Part shown: one piece after another, positions 1 through 11,292 of the stretch | How the letters are laid out: every line of letters begins with the position of its first letter | Position numbering within the stretch: position 1 is the stretch's first letter | Assembly: GCA_023935145.1 (NCBI GenBank) | Contig: CM043700.1 | Location: 34,753,456 to 34,817,455 of the forward strand | Direction: 5' to 3' | Origin: Bretschneidera sinensis | Lineage: Eukaryota; Streptophyta; Magnoliopsida; Brassicales; Akaniaceae | Length of the DNA stretch: 64,000 nt | The notes under the pieces: model-generated | What the model was told of the DNA's origin: nothing | Seen by the model: only the letters and a program-made list of their open reading frames with translations | Database searches by the model: none | Made by a program: the position numbers and the translations under genes

Positions 1-149
1 GAAAGAATCGTCACAAATACTTTTAGCGACAAAGATATGTAGATGAACCTCATGACGAATTATTTTCGTTAACTGAACGATTGCCTGACGAAATTAGTAA
101 TTTTTTGTTACACTTTAATGCGCCACTAAATACCAATTTTGTTGTAGTG
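1..149 (-). mobile_element. CACTA-type DNA transposon end (partial)
   Basis: Read on the minus strand, the segment begins at 149 with CACTACAACAAAA, the usual terminal inverted repeat of plant CACTA (En/Spm) transposons. Short GACGAAAT/CGTCA-like motifs recur behind it, as in the sub-terminal repeats of that superfamily. The rest of the element lies left of the window, so no transposase is visible. The identification rests on the terminus alone. Confidence 0.55.
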
Positions 150-324
150 ATATGTTTGCCTTAGATTTAAATCTTCACAATTACTTTCAAAGCTCTTGCA
201 TTCATTGAGGAGATAACAAGGAATGCAAAAAAGTTGCAAGAGAGAGGTTTGGAGTGCGAGATATTATGTCGTAGCGATGATTTAAAGCTTGAGGTCCAAC
301 TATCACTAATGGTGAATACAATAT
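150..324. other. Unassigned intergenic stretch
   Basis: AT-rich sequence between a CACTA end and a chromovirus LTR. No convincing open frame, repeat or RNA gene is seen. Confidence 0.5.
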
Positions 325-628
325 TGTATCAGATTTCTAGGTAAGCTAGAATAGTAAGAAGAGAAAGAAGAGAAAAAAAAGAGAGTCAGAAGAAGGAGAA
401 GGAAATAAGAGAAAGAAGAAGAAGAATTCAAGAGAAAAGATTAGATTAATTCTTTCTTATTATTTGAAATGATGGAAGTTGCTATATTTATTCAATTCTG
501 GATATAGCTAAGGATCATTCTCTAAAAGCATAATGCTAACTAACTTTAATACAACAGATTGAATTATTCAACTAACTGCTAAAATTAACTAACTAACTGC
601 TAAAACCAACTAACTAACTACACAACCA
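325..628 (-). mobile_element. Chromovirus 3' LTR (short)
   Basis: On the minus strand this starts TGGTTGTGTAGTTAG at 628 and ends CTGATACA at 325, giving TG...CA ends. It lies directly downstream of a chromodomain-bearing pol remnant in the same orientation. A purine-rich run sits just before the LTR start at about 629-645. A long GA-rich tract (about 355-440) lies inside. The length of about 300 bp suits the short LTRs of some chromovirus clades. The matching 5' LTR is not in the window, so the boundaries are inferred from context. Confidence 0.5.
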
Positions 629-639
629 TGGCTTCCATA

Positions 640-1201
640 TTCCAATTACTCCTTAGGTAAGGCTCTAGCAATTGTGGAGCGTTCCTTCTCCTCTAGCTTC
701 TTCTTACGTTTGGTGGTTGTCCTTGAAGCTCTAGTTCAACTTCCAGCTCATCTTAGTTCTTGGACTTAACACTGGAATCTTTTGTTATTGCTCCTGCCCC
801 TTTAGTTCTATGGTTATTATTAGCTACCCTTGCAAAAAAAAACTTATCCTAAAGGTTATGAGCTCTCAGCAATGGTTGAACAACAGAAAGATCTTCCCAT
901 GATGTATCCTCAGGTGCCAATCGTTACCATTGAACAAGTACTTGTGGAAATAATTTTTTGTGTACCCAAATGTTCTTGTTATACAAGATGGTAGTAACTG
1001 GTTTATTCTCAATGCTTAAGTCAGGCAGGGAAAGAGGTTTATCAGGTGGATTGCCTTGAAATGGTTTGAGTAAGGGATATGAAAAACATTGTGAATCTTA
1101 GAAGTAAAGGGCAAGGCAAGCTTGTAAGCTATGGGTCCAATGCGTTTAATCACTTGAAAGGGTCCATAATACCTTTTGCTCAGCTTCTGGTTAAGCGTCA
1201 A
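640..1201 (-). pseudogene. Chromovirus integrase C-terminus and chromodomain remnant
   Basis: The minus-strand frame 1201-1016 reads KRYYGPFQVIKRIGPIAYKL followed by TSKIHNVFHIPY, the GPY/F-type integrase C-terminus of chromoviruses. Downstream, in broken frames between about 1000 and 770, QVLVQW, RLAPEDTSWEDLSV and a decayed version of HNLEDK(V)FF resemble a chromodomain. In this family such a domain is thought to guide integration into heterochromatin. At least two stop codons interrupt it, so it cannot make an intact protein. It continues the integrase and RNase H remnants at 1226-2600. The exact chromovirus clade is not resolved. Confidence 0.65.
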
Positions 1202-1225
1202 AGCAAGAGATTGTTGCTTATAAGA

Positions 1226-1868
1226 CTATAACTTAACCAACACCCAACTACCTAGTTCCAGCTTCTTGTCCATTCTTTTGGCATTTCCTATTGATTTCAT
1301 TCTTGATTGAGCTTGCAAGATATGATTTTTAAGTTGTTGGAGCTTATCTCTGCTTAATAACTCACTATCAACTGCCTCAACATTGGAGGAACCAGCTAAA
1401 TATCTTTGAATTACATGGGGCTCTCTGCCATACAAAGCTTGGAATGGAGTCATCTTGATTGTAGAATGATAAGAAGTATTATAAGAGTATTTAGCCCAAG
1501 GAAGCAACTGAATCTATAATTGGGGCTTTTCTTATGTAAAAGCCCTCAAATGCTGCTCCAAACGTTTGTTAAGCATTTATGTTTACCCATCTAATTGTGG
1601 ATGGTAAGCAGAACTTAAATTGAGAATAGTGTCACTATATTTGAATAGTTACCTCTAAAAAGAACTCATAAAGACCTTTTCTCTATCAGAGAATAGATTT
1701 AGGAAATCCATGTAGCTTAACCATTATCTCACAAAGTAGTGTAATCATTTTTTTAGCAGAAAAAGTGTTAGGTATAGCTCTAAAGTGAGCGTATTTAATC
1801 AATCTATTAATGACTACCATAATTACTGAACAATCATGGGTAACAGGCAACCTAGTTATGAAATCCAT
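1226..1868 (-). pseudogene. Chromovirus integrase core (broken)
   Basis: Two minus-strand frames are visible. The frame at 1868-1686 begins MDFITRLPVTHDCSVIMVVI and carries KYAHF and LHGFPKSIL. The first catalytic Asp of the DDE set is in MDF, and the next motif (SDRE) follows after a frame change at about 1688. The frame at 1507-1226 carries SYNTSYHSTIKMTPFQALYG, typical of the end of the Ty3/gypsy integrase core. The stretch between 1508 and 1685 has lost an open frame. This is a dead copy of the enzyme that inserts the element's cDNA into the genome. Confidence 0.75.
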
Positions 1869-2165
1869 TGAAATATCCTCCCAAATTTTCTCAAGAATAG
1901 GTAGAGGTTATAGTAAACCATATGGCAAGGTGGAAGAGTACTTTGTTTATTGGAAAATCAAACATTGTTTCAAAAATTGCTTGGTGTCTTGTCGGATACT
2001 CTTCTAGAAGAAGTTTGCAGATATTCTCATAAAGGTTCTGAGAGCACCATTATGTCCTCTAATAAGTGAAGTGTGGAATTCTTCTAGTACTTTGAATCTA
2101 AGAGTGCAAGTAAAACTGAGGATGAACTTGTTATTTTAAAACAATAACCTTTGCTTGACTGAGTA

Positions 2166-2823
2166 TCATGTAGGACAATCACCCATACTAATCTGCTGAT
2201 ATAAAGTAACCAAGTCTTGAGCTGCTGTATTCTTAATTGTCAAGTCATCTAGTAAATCAAGAAGGGGGTAAGAGAGAAACATTAAAAATTCACAATACTC
2301 ACTGTCTTCCTTATTTCTCTGATTGAAAACCACAAAGTCATCATTTGTAGGTAATTTGGACAAGGCCTCTGCAACAACATTTTCTCTCCCTGGTTTATAA
2401 ATAATATCATAGAAAAAACCTAACAATTTACTAAGATAATATTGTTTCTCAAGGGTTTGTATAACCCAAAACATTAAGCTTCTTAATGCCTTTTGGTCTG
2501 TATGAATTTTAAATTTCCTTCCTAGCAAGTATTGTTTCCATTTCTTTACAGCTTGAGTAATAGCATACAATTCTTTAACATATACTGAAGATGCATCCAT
2601 TGTAAGACTGATCTTTTTTGTTGTAAAAAGCTATATGATGGAGTTGTTCCATCAACATTGCTCCAATTCCTACATTGGAGGCATTTGTTTATATTACAAA
2701 GACCTTGTTAAAGTTAAGTAAAGTCGGGCTTTAGTCATAGCTGCTTTTAAATCATCAAAAGTCTATTGAGTTTCTTGGTTCTAGTTGAAAGCATCCTTCT
2801 TCAGGAGATTGGTTAATGGAGCT
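2166..2823 (-). pseudogene. Chromovirus RT tail and RNase H (broken)
   Basis: From 2823 to about 2600 broken minus-strand frames give APLTNLL, KDAFN and DDLKAAMTKA, the connection after the RT domain. The frame 2600-2166 then carries SVYVKELYAITQAVKKWKQY, a TDQKALRSL motif with its catalytic Asp, and VVAEALSKL. In relatives that last motif is VVADALS, so the final acidic residue appears changed from Asp to Glu. RNase H removes RNA from the RNA/DNA hybrid during reverse transcription. The coding region stops abruptly at 2823, where the Athila LTR begins, so the RT and gag part was displaced or lost. Confidence 0.75.
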
Positions 2824-4118
2824 TGATTACATCCAAAGAGTAATGCGGTTCTTGTAGCACGACTTTGGGGTATTGATTCCACAGGGAAACAAGTTAACTA
2901 CAAAAGAAGGTGTAAACCATAACACAAGCGATAAAGATTTAAGTGAGAAAATATGAACTTTTGGTAATGAAGTAATTGTGTAAAGTAGTTTGTAAAATAT
3001 AATAGGAAGATAACAAGGATCCGGGAATCCTCCCCAGGTTCGTTGCCCTATCCCTAACTTGATTCAGTTATTTTTATTTCAGTTGCAAGATTCACATCCC
3101 AAACATGCAACCGGTAAGTATTCAATGAGCACATATATAAACCCTAATATGATTGTTATGAAATACTTTTTCGATTCATGCATATATGATCTATCCTATA
3201 GGTTTATCAAGAAACGACAATATATCTTTATTGACAATATTGTAGTAATGGACAAACCTAAAGGCTAGATTTACCGAACTTAATTATACCCAAGCAATCT
3301 TGACATAAGAGAAGCATGACTAAATTTATATCAAGGAAAAAGGATACAATCACCGGAATAGATAAGATCTTATAATTAGATAAAGAAGTAAATCATAATA
3401 ATAAACTCTTATTACAACTGAATCAAATAAGGGAAGATAGGGATAACTACACCTAGGGATTCATCCCTTTGCCTTGCTTGGAAGTTAGTTAGCCATGGTG
3501 TTCATGGCCAAGCACTTTTATGGATGAGAGCTGCTGCCTTCAGTTTCTAGGTTTTTCTTCATAGCCAAGATCCCCTTCTCTTAAACCCTAAGTGTCCTAT
3601 TTATAGTACAAGAGTCCAAGGGTGTTCTTGGGTTTAATCTAATGCTTAAAACCCTAATTAAAGTCTAACTCGGAGATACAAATCCGTGTGCGCGCTGCGG
3701 TGCTTCTTGAGGAGCACCGCAGTGCTAGGCATAATTTGGCTAGGCAATCTTCTGAGCACCGCGGTGCTGGCTAAGAAGCACTGCTGTGCTGGCTGTTTGT
3801 CTTCAATACGAGAGTTTCTGGGTGCCGTGGTGCTTACTGAGGAGCACCGCGGTGCTCACTGAATGCTGCTTTTCTTCATGATTTGCCTCTCCGCAGCCAC
3901 TCCAATGCTTCGTCTTGTATGGAATTTTGGTGCTTTTAAACAACGATCGCTTCTTCTTCTCTTGGGACTCAAAATACCTAAAACTGCACTAGGATAAGTC
4001 AGTGGTCCAATAATATTACTTAAGAGTTATCAACACATAAAAGTGCAATATAGACCGAGAAGAATCATAAAGTGCTAACAATTAAACATCGTTGAGGTGC
4101 ATTTTATGGTTCTTATCA
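2824..4118 (-). mobile_element. Athila 3' LTR (minus element)
   Basis: On the minus strand it runs from TGATAAGAACCATAAAATGC (at 4118) to GGATGTAATCA (at 2824). Both ends align with the plus-strand Athila LTRs at 13185 and 19377. A TATAAATA box on the minus strand lies at 3598-3605. A GC-rich cluster of imperfect palindromes, including GAGCACCGCGGTGCT, occupies about 3688-3860. The LTR length is 1295 bp. Confidence 0.8.
3598..3605 (-). promoter_or_regulatory. LTR TATA box
   Basis: The minus strand reads TATAAATA in the middle of the LTR. The same box is present at the equivalent place in the other Athila-type LTRs of the window. Confidence 0.5.
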
Positions 4119-4134
4119 CAACCCCCAACTAGCT
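4119..4134 (-). promoter_or_regulatory. Polypurine tract of minus Athila
   Basis: The minus strand reads AGCTAGTTGGGGGTTG immediately before the LTR start. The plus-strand element has the nearly identical AGCTAGTTGGGGGTTA before 19377. This is the expected site for plus-strand DNA priming. Confidence 0.75.
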
Positions 4135-5668
4135 TATTGCTAGTCCCTAGCAACTCAAGCGGAAACAAGAGATGAAATCCATGGTGGGAATCGAAATAAA
4201 GTAAAGCAATATCAGTGTTAACCAAGAGTAATCCACATTTTGTCTCAAAAATTTCGCATAACACACAGCACATAAAATTGTTTAAATTCACCCAAGTTCG
4301 AAAGTAATCCAAACATCAATCTTGAAATCGTTATTGACTCTTAACATCCATCTTACCACAATCCATTAATCCGTACATCCGGATGATTTTATGCATAACA
4401 TTCATGAATACAAGTCTTGGCCTCTAAAAATATAATAAATTGTGTGACATCAATCACATAAACAAGCTCCATAGGCTTATGTTTCAAATCACTCTCCACT
4501 ATTGTAGAAATATCACACCACCTTGGATCAATAAGTCTTTTAATAAGCTTGTAATGTTAGGCTAAGGTAAAGAACAGAAAGGATTCAAAAATTAAAAGAA
4601 CTTAATCTCTTAGTTTTGAATACAACTCTTTAAGCACTAGGTAACCTTACTTCAATATCCAACTCTTCCAACCATTTTCCGAGCATTTCTTTCAACAAAT
4701 CACCATTTTTTTTTCTTTCTTTCCTCTTTCTTTGCCATAATTCACTTCTTTTTCTTTTTTTGGCACATAAGACCATTCATCTCCTTTTTCATCATCATTT
4801 TTTTTCTTTTCCACAACCCCCAACTTATCTCTTTTCATGTATTTGGGCTATGGTAGCAATATTTTTTTTTCATACTTTCATCCTTACTCCTCTTGAGTGC
4901 TTCTCAACAAATGTGTATAACTAAGTTCTTTTAAAAGGAAGATAAGGATAAAATATTTTAGGCTCATAAAGGTGAGTAAATGGGCTATTGAAAGAAACAA
5001 GGTTCAAATTCTTTTTCAAGAAAAAGGCTCAAATGGGTGACTAGTGATAAATATAGCAATGGTAAGTTTGGAAGGCTCAAACGGTTAAAAAATGGCCTAT
5101 ATCATATCCTATGTAGAGTGCATTCTAGGAATTCACCTCAAGTGATTATCTAATAAGTTCTAGAGCTTGTTGTGACCGCAAAAGTATTCAGAAGGCAATC
5201 ACACATAAAACTTCTCTAAATGCTTTAGATTAATCATACAATCTTACCACAAACTAGAGTCTCTAACCAAATCAAGATTGATACTTGCATTATTCTCAAA
5301 GCTGAAACAAAATTTAACTTCTTCTAAATGATGTATATTATCTCAATTAAGCTTATATCATTGACATGTGAATTACATCCAAGGCAAACATAAAGCATGC
5401 TTAAAACAAAAGGTAAAGGAAAGTAGCAATTTAATGAAAAAAAAATATGTTTCCTCCACCCCCAACTTAAAAATTGAATTGTTCTCAATGTTAAAGAGAA
5501 AGTAAAGGAAACTCCCTTTTTTATCAACAGGAGTGCATAGGTGCTGAAAAATGTGTACCACCAGGTGAATTGAATGCCATTCTTCTTACTGAAATTACAA
5601 TCTACAACATAGAACAAGACACCAAAAAGAAAACAACTATGGTGTACCCTTAAGATTCCCACCATATG
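4135..5668 (-). other. Athila 3' non-coding tail
   Basis: This lies between the env-like ORF and the PPT. It holds pyrimidine-rich low-complexity DNA at about 4690-4870 on the plus strand. A second PPT-like motif (TTAAGTTGGGGGTGG on the minus strand, about 5456-5470) also occurs in the two other Athila-type elements. The segment aligns with 17800-19376 in reverse. A short open frame at 5665-5324 overlaps the PPT-like motif, but I do not treat it as a gene. Confidence 0.6.
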
Positions 5669-6695
5669 TTAGGTTAGAACATAAAATGTAGAAAAATCAC
5701 TATAATGGGAAAAAGGGAAAATAAGAGATAGAACCCAAAAATAGTCCTCTAAATTCTCATCATCATCTGCATTCCCTTCACTTTCTTCACCTTCCTCATG
5801 GAGGTGGATTAAAAGATGAACCCAGATTGGTTGGCATATTAGGAAAATGACCCATATTGTAACCAGTAGCGGAGGCAAGGTGTTGGTACACCTGACCAAA
5901 GGAGGAGTTGACCTCCGCTTGATAATCGGCTTGCCAAGCCAAAAACTTGTCTTGATGATCTAACCTATTAAGCAATAATTGGGTTATTAAAGAAGGAAAA
6001 TATAATCCGAGCTTTTTCCTAATAGTTTGTTTGATTGAATCATATATGACTTGGCCTACATCGATAGTCATTCCCATCAAAATTGTATAGATTAACACAA
6101 CTCGCTCAACAGTTAAGGCACTATAATGTAAAACAGGCATCATCTGCTGACATATAAAACATTACCAAGCCCTAGCAGTGGCATTGAGAGAAGTACCGGG
6201 AAAAGTGACAGGGATATCTCCCGTCATTTTCCATGAAGTGCTCGGAATACAAAGGGTAGTGCAAATCTCTTCATAATTAATGTTAGACACATATGCACTA
6301 TATTCACTATGTTCAAAGTTAGGTAAGCCATAGAAACTATTAATGGTTGAGCTGCTAAAAGAAACTGTTTGCCCTCTTACTCTCACTTTACCATTCCTAT
6401 GCTCGGGTGCATTTTCGTAGAATTCTCTAACCAAATTTGGTAGGGAGGGAGAGGGTGGTCTTGTAAATGTACCCCAATTCCTATCTAGAATCATTCTAAA
6501 TAAGGTCGGATTTCCCCTCTTGGTGATGTTGAATCCTCTTTCGGGAATGGGTTTTCGACTTTGTAACATGCTAATATATCTCTCATTTGCTTCAAAACTT
6601 ACAAATTTGGTGTCATCATACTCTTGTTGTGTTTGCCCCCCTAGGTCTCTTGGTTTTAGGTGCCATTGATAAAATAGACTTAGAGCAAAATTCAA
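5669..6695 (-). pseudogene. Athila env-like / extra ORF protein (broken)
   Basis: The minus-strand frame 6695-6162 (177 aa) contains VSFEANERYISMLQSRKPIP, YGLPNFEHSEYSAYVS and TWKM-like stretches. It resembles the extra ORF after integrase in Athila elements, often annotated as a putative plant transposon protein and sometimes called env-like. It continues in another frame at 6143-5796 (HYSALTVERVVLIYTILMGM, then IRKKLGLYFPSLITQLL) and then at 5899-5669, which ends in an acidic EEGEESEGNADDDENLED run. Stops near 6150 and a frame change near 5850 break it. No signal peptide or fusion peptide is evident. Its biochemical role is unknown, and the name env-like reflects position rather than demonstrated function. 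Confidence 0.65.
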
Positions 6696-7449
6696 CCACT
6701 AAATAGCACAAATAAGCAATAAAATGAAAGAAAGTGGTCTTACTTGATGTCTATTGTTAGAGAGAAAAAATACTACCTTTCTATTGAAGTGTGCTTTGAT
6801 AAACCCCAAGTCTTCTTGTAACCAAGCTTGTGAGAGAGAAGGTAGCAAAAACAGCAAAATTAGTGAGCAATGATGGTAGAAACAAGAAAGTTTGGAGTCT
6901 AAGTTAGTGTCTAGGTAAGGATTTGTTGCAAAGTGGAGAGAGGAGGTTGTGTGCTACTGGTTTTGTGAAAGGAGATATGAAGAGAGAGGCTGTAAAATGG
7001 CTTTTATAGTGCAGAATTAGGGTTAGGAGTGTGCTGGGCTCGGTCAGGCGTTGTGCAGTGCGCTGCGGTGCTGGGCTTGGAGCTGTGCGCTGCGGTGCTG
7101 GCCTGTGCGCACCGCTGTGCTGGGCCTGGCGTGCTGGACCTGGCACTGTGCAATGCGGTGCTGGCCTGTGCACTCCACGGTGCTGGGCCTGGCCTGGTGC
7201 TGTGCGCTGTGCACACTGTGTGCTGCAGGGCGCACTGTCCTGTTTCCAAAAAAAAAAAAATTTGGGTGTTTGCCAAATAAAATAAAGTTAGCCAAATAAT
7301 GAACAATAGTCCCAAAAATTTAAATTAAACTAAAAACTAACAATTAAAATTGAATAAAAATTAATTAAAAACAGAACAAACAAAATAAAAATGAAAATAA
7401 TAAAAAAAGTGTACCTTAGTTGTGTGGTCAAGGTGAATAGACCGGATCC
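6696..7449 (-). other. Athila spacer with GC-rich repeat cluster
   Basis: This lies between integrase and the env-like ORF. About 7030-7235 is far more GC-rich than the surroundings and consists of degenerate TGCGGTGCTGGCCTGTGC-like units. As a result several frames are open at once, none of which looks like a protein gene. The remainder is AT-rich with poly-A/T runs. Confidence 0.6.
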
Positions 7450-8550
7450 ATAAGCAGAATGTCTTCCACTTCCTAATCTTGTCTATCGATTAAGATCTTA
7501 AGTCGTTAACCATTTACTCTAAAGACTCAGCCATCCCTAGTATCTTCAATTTCTACCGCCCCATTTTCAAAAACATTTTTCACTATAAAAGGGCAGTCCA
7601 TCTTGACCGAAGTTTTCCAGGATGCTTATAAAGTCTAGAGTCGTATAAAAACACTCGATCATTGGGTTTAAATGTTTTCCTCAAAATATTTTTATCATGG
7701 AATACTTTCATCTTATCCTTATAGATTCTAGAATTTTCATAAGCATCGTTTCTTAACTCTTCTAACTTGGTCAGCTGATATTTTCTAAGCTTACCCGCTT
7801 CGCCCATATTAAAATTAAAAGACTTGATGGCCCAATAAGATCGATGCTCGAGCTCCACTGGTAAATGGCAAGGTTTTCCAAAAACAAGCCGATAAGGCGA
7901 CATACCTAAGGGAGTTTTAAAGCCTGTACGGTAAGCCCAAAGCGCATCAGTTAGTCTCAACGACCAATCCTTGCGATCGGGGTTAACTGTTTTTTCTAAA
8001 ATTTGTTTAATCTCCCTATTAGCAAGCTCTACTTGTCCACTTGTCTGAGGATGGTAAGCAATAGAGATTTTATGTAATACCCCATATTTTTTCATCAAAG
8101 CTTCAAAAGAACGGTTGCAAAAATGTGTACCTCGATCTCTAATTATAGCACGTGGTGTACCAAATTGGGATAACACATTTTCTTTAAGGAATTTAATCAC
8201 CGTTCCATTATCATTGCTTCGATAAGCTGCTGCCTCTACCCACTTAGATACATAATCTATTGCCACGATGATAAATTGGTATCCGAAGGAAGGAGGAAAT
8301 GGTCCCATGAAATCGATGCCCCAACAATCAAAGATTTCAATTACTAAAGTAGGGTTTAGGGGCATCATATTTCGACAAGACACAACTCCTAACTTTTGAC
8401 ACCTTTCACATGAGCGACAATAGGTGTTTGCATCCTTAAACAAGGTAGGCCAATAAAATCCACACTGCAAAATTTTTGCAGTGGTTTTTTTCATTGAAAA
8501 GTGGCTTCCACAAGCTTGGGAGTGACAAAATTATAAGACACTCGCAATCT
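7450..8550 (-). pseudogene. Athila integrase (near complete, frameshifted)
   Basis: A His/Cys zinc-binding region (CHSQACGSH, then CRSCERCQ) is followed by the catalytic core: [20 protein letters not shown] (first Asp), [14 protein letters not shown] (second Asp) and [15 protein letters not shown] (Glu). The core then runs through [20 protein letters not shown]. The C-terminal [11 protein letters not shown] motif is broken by a one-base loss at about 7597, so the 303-residue frame (8494-7583) ends in WTALL. The remainder (VKNVFENGAVEIEDTRDG) is readable in another frame down to about 7450. An in-frame stop also lies near 8545 in the zinc region. The enzyme would insert element cDNA but this copy cannot encode it intact. 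Confidence 0.85.
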
Positions 8551-8551
8551 C

Positions 8552-9209
8552 TTAATTAGGGATGCAATGCCTTAGAATTTGGTCAGAGCAGTACTTGAAA
8601 AGATAAGGGTCATCCCAGTAAAAATTATATACCTCGTATAAGAATTTCCTCTTATCTTGAGCACTCCAATCCACAAGTATCTCACCTGTAGCCAAATAGT
8701 TTACGATGTGAGCAAACCATGGTAGAGAAGTAATTGATATCAGGAAAATCGTCCTTGATTGGCATGTCATCACAAGTGTCCTCGAATGTAAGTCTCGAGA
8801 GGTGATCTGCGACTACGTTCTCCACTTCTTTCTTGTCCTTGATGGTGATATCAAATTCTTGCAAGAGGAGGATCCATTGGATGAGTCGTGTCTTAGCATC
8901 CTTCTTTGTGAGAAGATACTTGAGGGCGACATGATCTGTAAAAATAAGGATAGGCAACCCAATTAAATAAGCACGAAATTTATCTAAAGCAAATACTACA
9001 GCTAGCAATTATTTTTCAGTTGTAGAGTAATTCATTTGAGCACTATTTAAAGTCTTACTAGCATAGTAAATGACAAAAGGTTTTCCCTCTCTTTGCTGTC
9101 CAAGAACAGCACCTATAGCGTAGTCACTAGCATCACACATGATTTCAAAAGGCAAAGTCCAATCTAGTGACTGCATTATAAGTGCGGAAGTAAGCTTGCC
9201 GATCAACAT
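8552..9209 (-). pseudogene. Athila RNase H and linker (broken)
   Basis: CDASDYAIGAVLGQ carries the first catalytic Asp. YSTTEK is then followed by a TAA stop exactly where relatives have the catalytic Glu (TTEKELLAVVFA). After the stop come [11 protein letters not shown] with another Asp and VVADHLSRL with the last Asp. The linker to integrase ([29 protein letters not shown]) is in a different frame at 8773-8552. The single GAA-to-TAA type change both removes a catalytic residue and truncates the protein. Confidence 0.8.
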
Positions 9210-9299
9210 TTGGAATGCTTCTTGACAAGCTTCTATCCATTCAAAGGGAGTTTCTTTAACTAGGAGGGTACTTAGAGGTCTAGAGATGTTTGAAAAATT

Positions 9300-10200
9300 C
9301 TATATGAACCTCCTATAAAAACCAGCATGACCAAGGAAAGATCTCACATCCTTTATTGTCTTAGGGGTAGATAATTTAGAGATTAATTCAATCTTAGATT
9401 GATCAACCTCTATTCCTTTAAAAGAGACAATATTCCCTAAGACAATACCTGATGGTACCATGAAATGACATTTTTCCCAATTTAAAACCAATTCTTTTTC
9501 CTCACAGCGAATTAACACTCTTTCTAAATTCATTAAGCATGCTTCAAATGAAGATCCAAAAATAGTTAGGTCATCCATAAAAACCTCCATGCAATTTTCA
9601 ACCATGTCACAAAAAATACTCATCATGCAGCGTTGAAAAGTAGTAGGGGCGTTACATAATCCGAATGGCATTTTACGAAAAGCATAGGTGCCAAAGAGAC
9701 AAGTAAAATTGATTTTTTCTTGGTCTTCTAATGCAATTTCTATTTGATAATAACCAGAATAACAATCTAGAAAACAGTAGAAGGGATGACTAGCTACACA
9801 CTCAAGAATTTGGTCAATAAAAGGGAGTGGGAAGTGGTCTTTCTGAGTGGGAGCATTTAATTTTCAGTAATCAATGCACATACGCCACCCGGTCACAAGT
9901 TTGGTAGGGACTAGCTCTCCTAGGTCATTCTTTACCACAGTGACTCCGGACTTTTTAGGGACGACTTGCGTAGGGCTTACCCACTTACTATTAGCTATGA
10001 GCTATATAATACCCACATCTAACAGTTTCAGCACTTCATTTTTTACTACTTCTTTCATAGTGGGGTTAAGCTTACATTGAGGGTCTCTACGAGAACTAGT
10101 TCCTTCATCCAAATTTATTTTATGGGAGTAGATCAGGGGACTAATTCCCTTTAAATCAGCCATGCTCCATCCTAAGGTTGATTTGTGTGCATTTAAAATT
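9300..10200 (-). pseudogene. Athila reverse transcriptase (broken)
   Basis: Minus-strand order is NSKWVSPTQVVPKKSGVTVV and LVTGWRMCID (about 10000-9870), then DHFPLPFIDQIL and FLDCYSGYYQIEIA (about 9850-9740). The best open frame (9671-9300) contains MPFGLCNAPTTFQRCM, the catalytic box FMDDLTIFG (Y/F-x-DD type) and FLGHAGFYRRFI. In-frame stops lie near 9990, 9865 and 9299. The domain is recognisable over its whole length but is not translatable as one piece. It lies between protease and RNase H as expected for Ty3/gypsy. Confidence 0.8.
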
Positions 10201-10217
10201 TGAATTAATCTCTTACC

Positions 10218-11279
10218 TTAGGTCTCAGATAATTCAGAAGAAATTATAACAGGAAAGGTATCACCTGGACCGAGAAAGGCATGCTTTAGTCCCTTAGGTA
10301 GTGGCTTCAGTTCGACTTTAGGTGCTTCCACACTTGAGGGGACTTGTGTCTTGCTTCTTTCGGGCAGCTCCTCAAACCTTGGTTGCCATGACCGATTGCC
10401 ATAATCCTGAGATTTTTCAAAAACAGCACAGATATCAATTATATCAGTTTTATCATCAAATAAATCTATCTCAAAATTCACAAGAAAATTTTCAAGAGGA
10501 TCATAATCATGAGTTAAGGAAACTCCCTCATTGATGAGTGACTCGATCATGTAAAGCTGGTGGTTTTCGTCCTCATCTTCGGGCTGCTTTGCAACATTGA
10601 AAATATTTACTTCAAGGGTTATGTTGCCAAAGGTCAGCTTCATAAGTCCATTCCTACAATTTATTAAAGCATTTGCAGTAGCAAGAAAAAGTCTACCCAA
10701 AATCAAAGGGATTTTAAAGTTAGTGTCAACAGCAGAAGTGGTATCAAGAATTAAGAAATCAACAGGATAGTAAAATTTATCAATTTGAATCAAAACATCC
10801 TTTACCACACCCCGGGGTACTTTGACTGAATGATCAACCAATTGCAATACCACGCCGGTTGGTTTGATTTCTCCTAACCCCAGCTGTAAGTAAATGGAGA
10901 ATGGCATCAAGTTTACACTAACTCCTAGATCTAGCAAGGCTTGTCCAACCTCATGATTTCCAATGCTGCAAGCAATGGTAGGACAACCTGGGTCTTTGTA
11001 TTTTGGGAGAATTCTTTGCTCAATTAATGCACTAACTTGCTTAGTTAGGAATGTTGTTTTCTTAACATGGTGTTTCCTTTTAATTGTGCATAAATCCTTA
11101 AGAACTTTTGCATAGGTAGGGACTTGTTTAATTACATGCAAAAGAGGAAGATTAAGTTTTAGTTGCCTTAAGTTCTCAAGGATTTCATTATTTATTTCCA
11201 GATTTTTCTTGTTGGATTTTAAAGCTTGAGGGAATGGGGCCTTAACAGGACTTTTGGTCACTTCAGGGTCTTTAGGCAA
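10218..11279 (-). pseudogene. Athila gag end, aspartic protease and RT leader
   Basis: This is one open minus-strand frame of 353 aa. Residues 20-110 (LPLLHVIKQVPTYAKVLKDL to YKDPGCPTIAC) match the Athila gag-protease linker. QALLDLGVSVNLMPFSIYLQ is the protease site, written D-L-G in this lineage rather than D-T/S-G, and ILGRLFLATANALI is the second protease motif. The end (VELKPLPKGLKHAFLGPGDTFPVIIS) is the conserved lead-in to RT. A stop at 10218 separates it from RT, and frame changes separate it from the gag part upstream. It is homologous along its length to 16662-17309. Confidence 0.8.
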
Positions 11280-11292
11280 CTCGGCTTCACTA

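Noticed and set aside
5324..5665. Small membrane protein gene
   Set aside because: The hydrophobic frame lies in the Athila 3' tail over the PPT-like motif and homologous noncoding sequence; a coding role is not supported by this window alone.
7004..7315. Six overlapping open frames as genes
   Set aside because: All lie over a GC-rich degenerate repeat inside the Athila spacer; the frames are open because of base composition.
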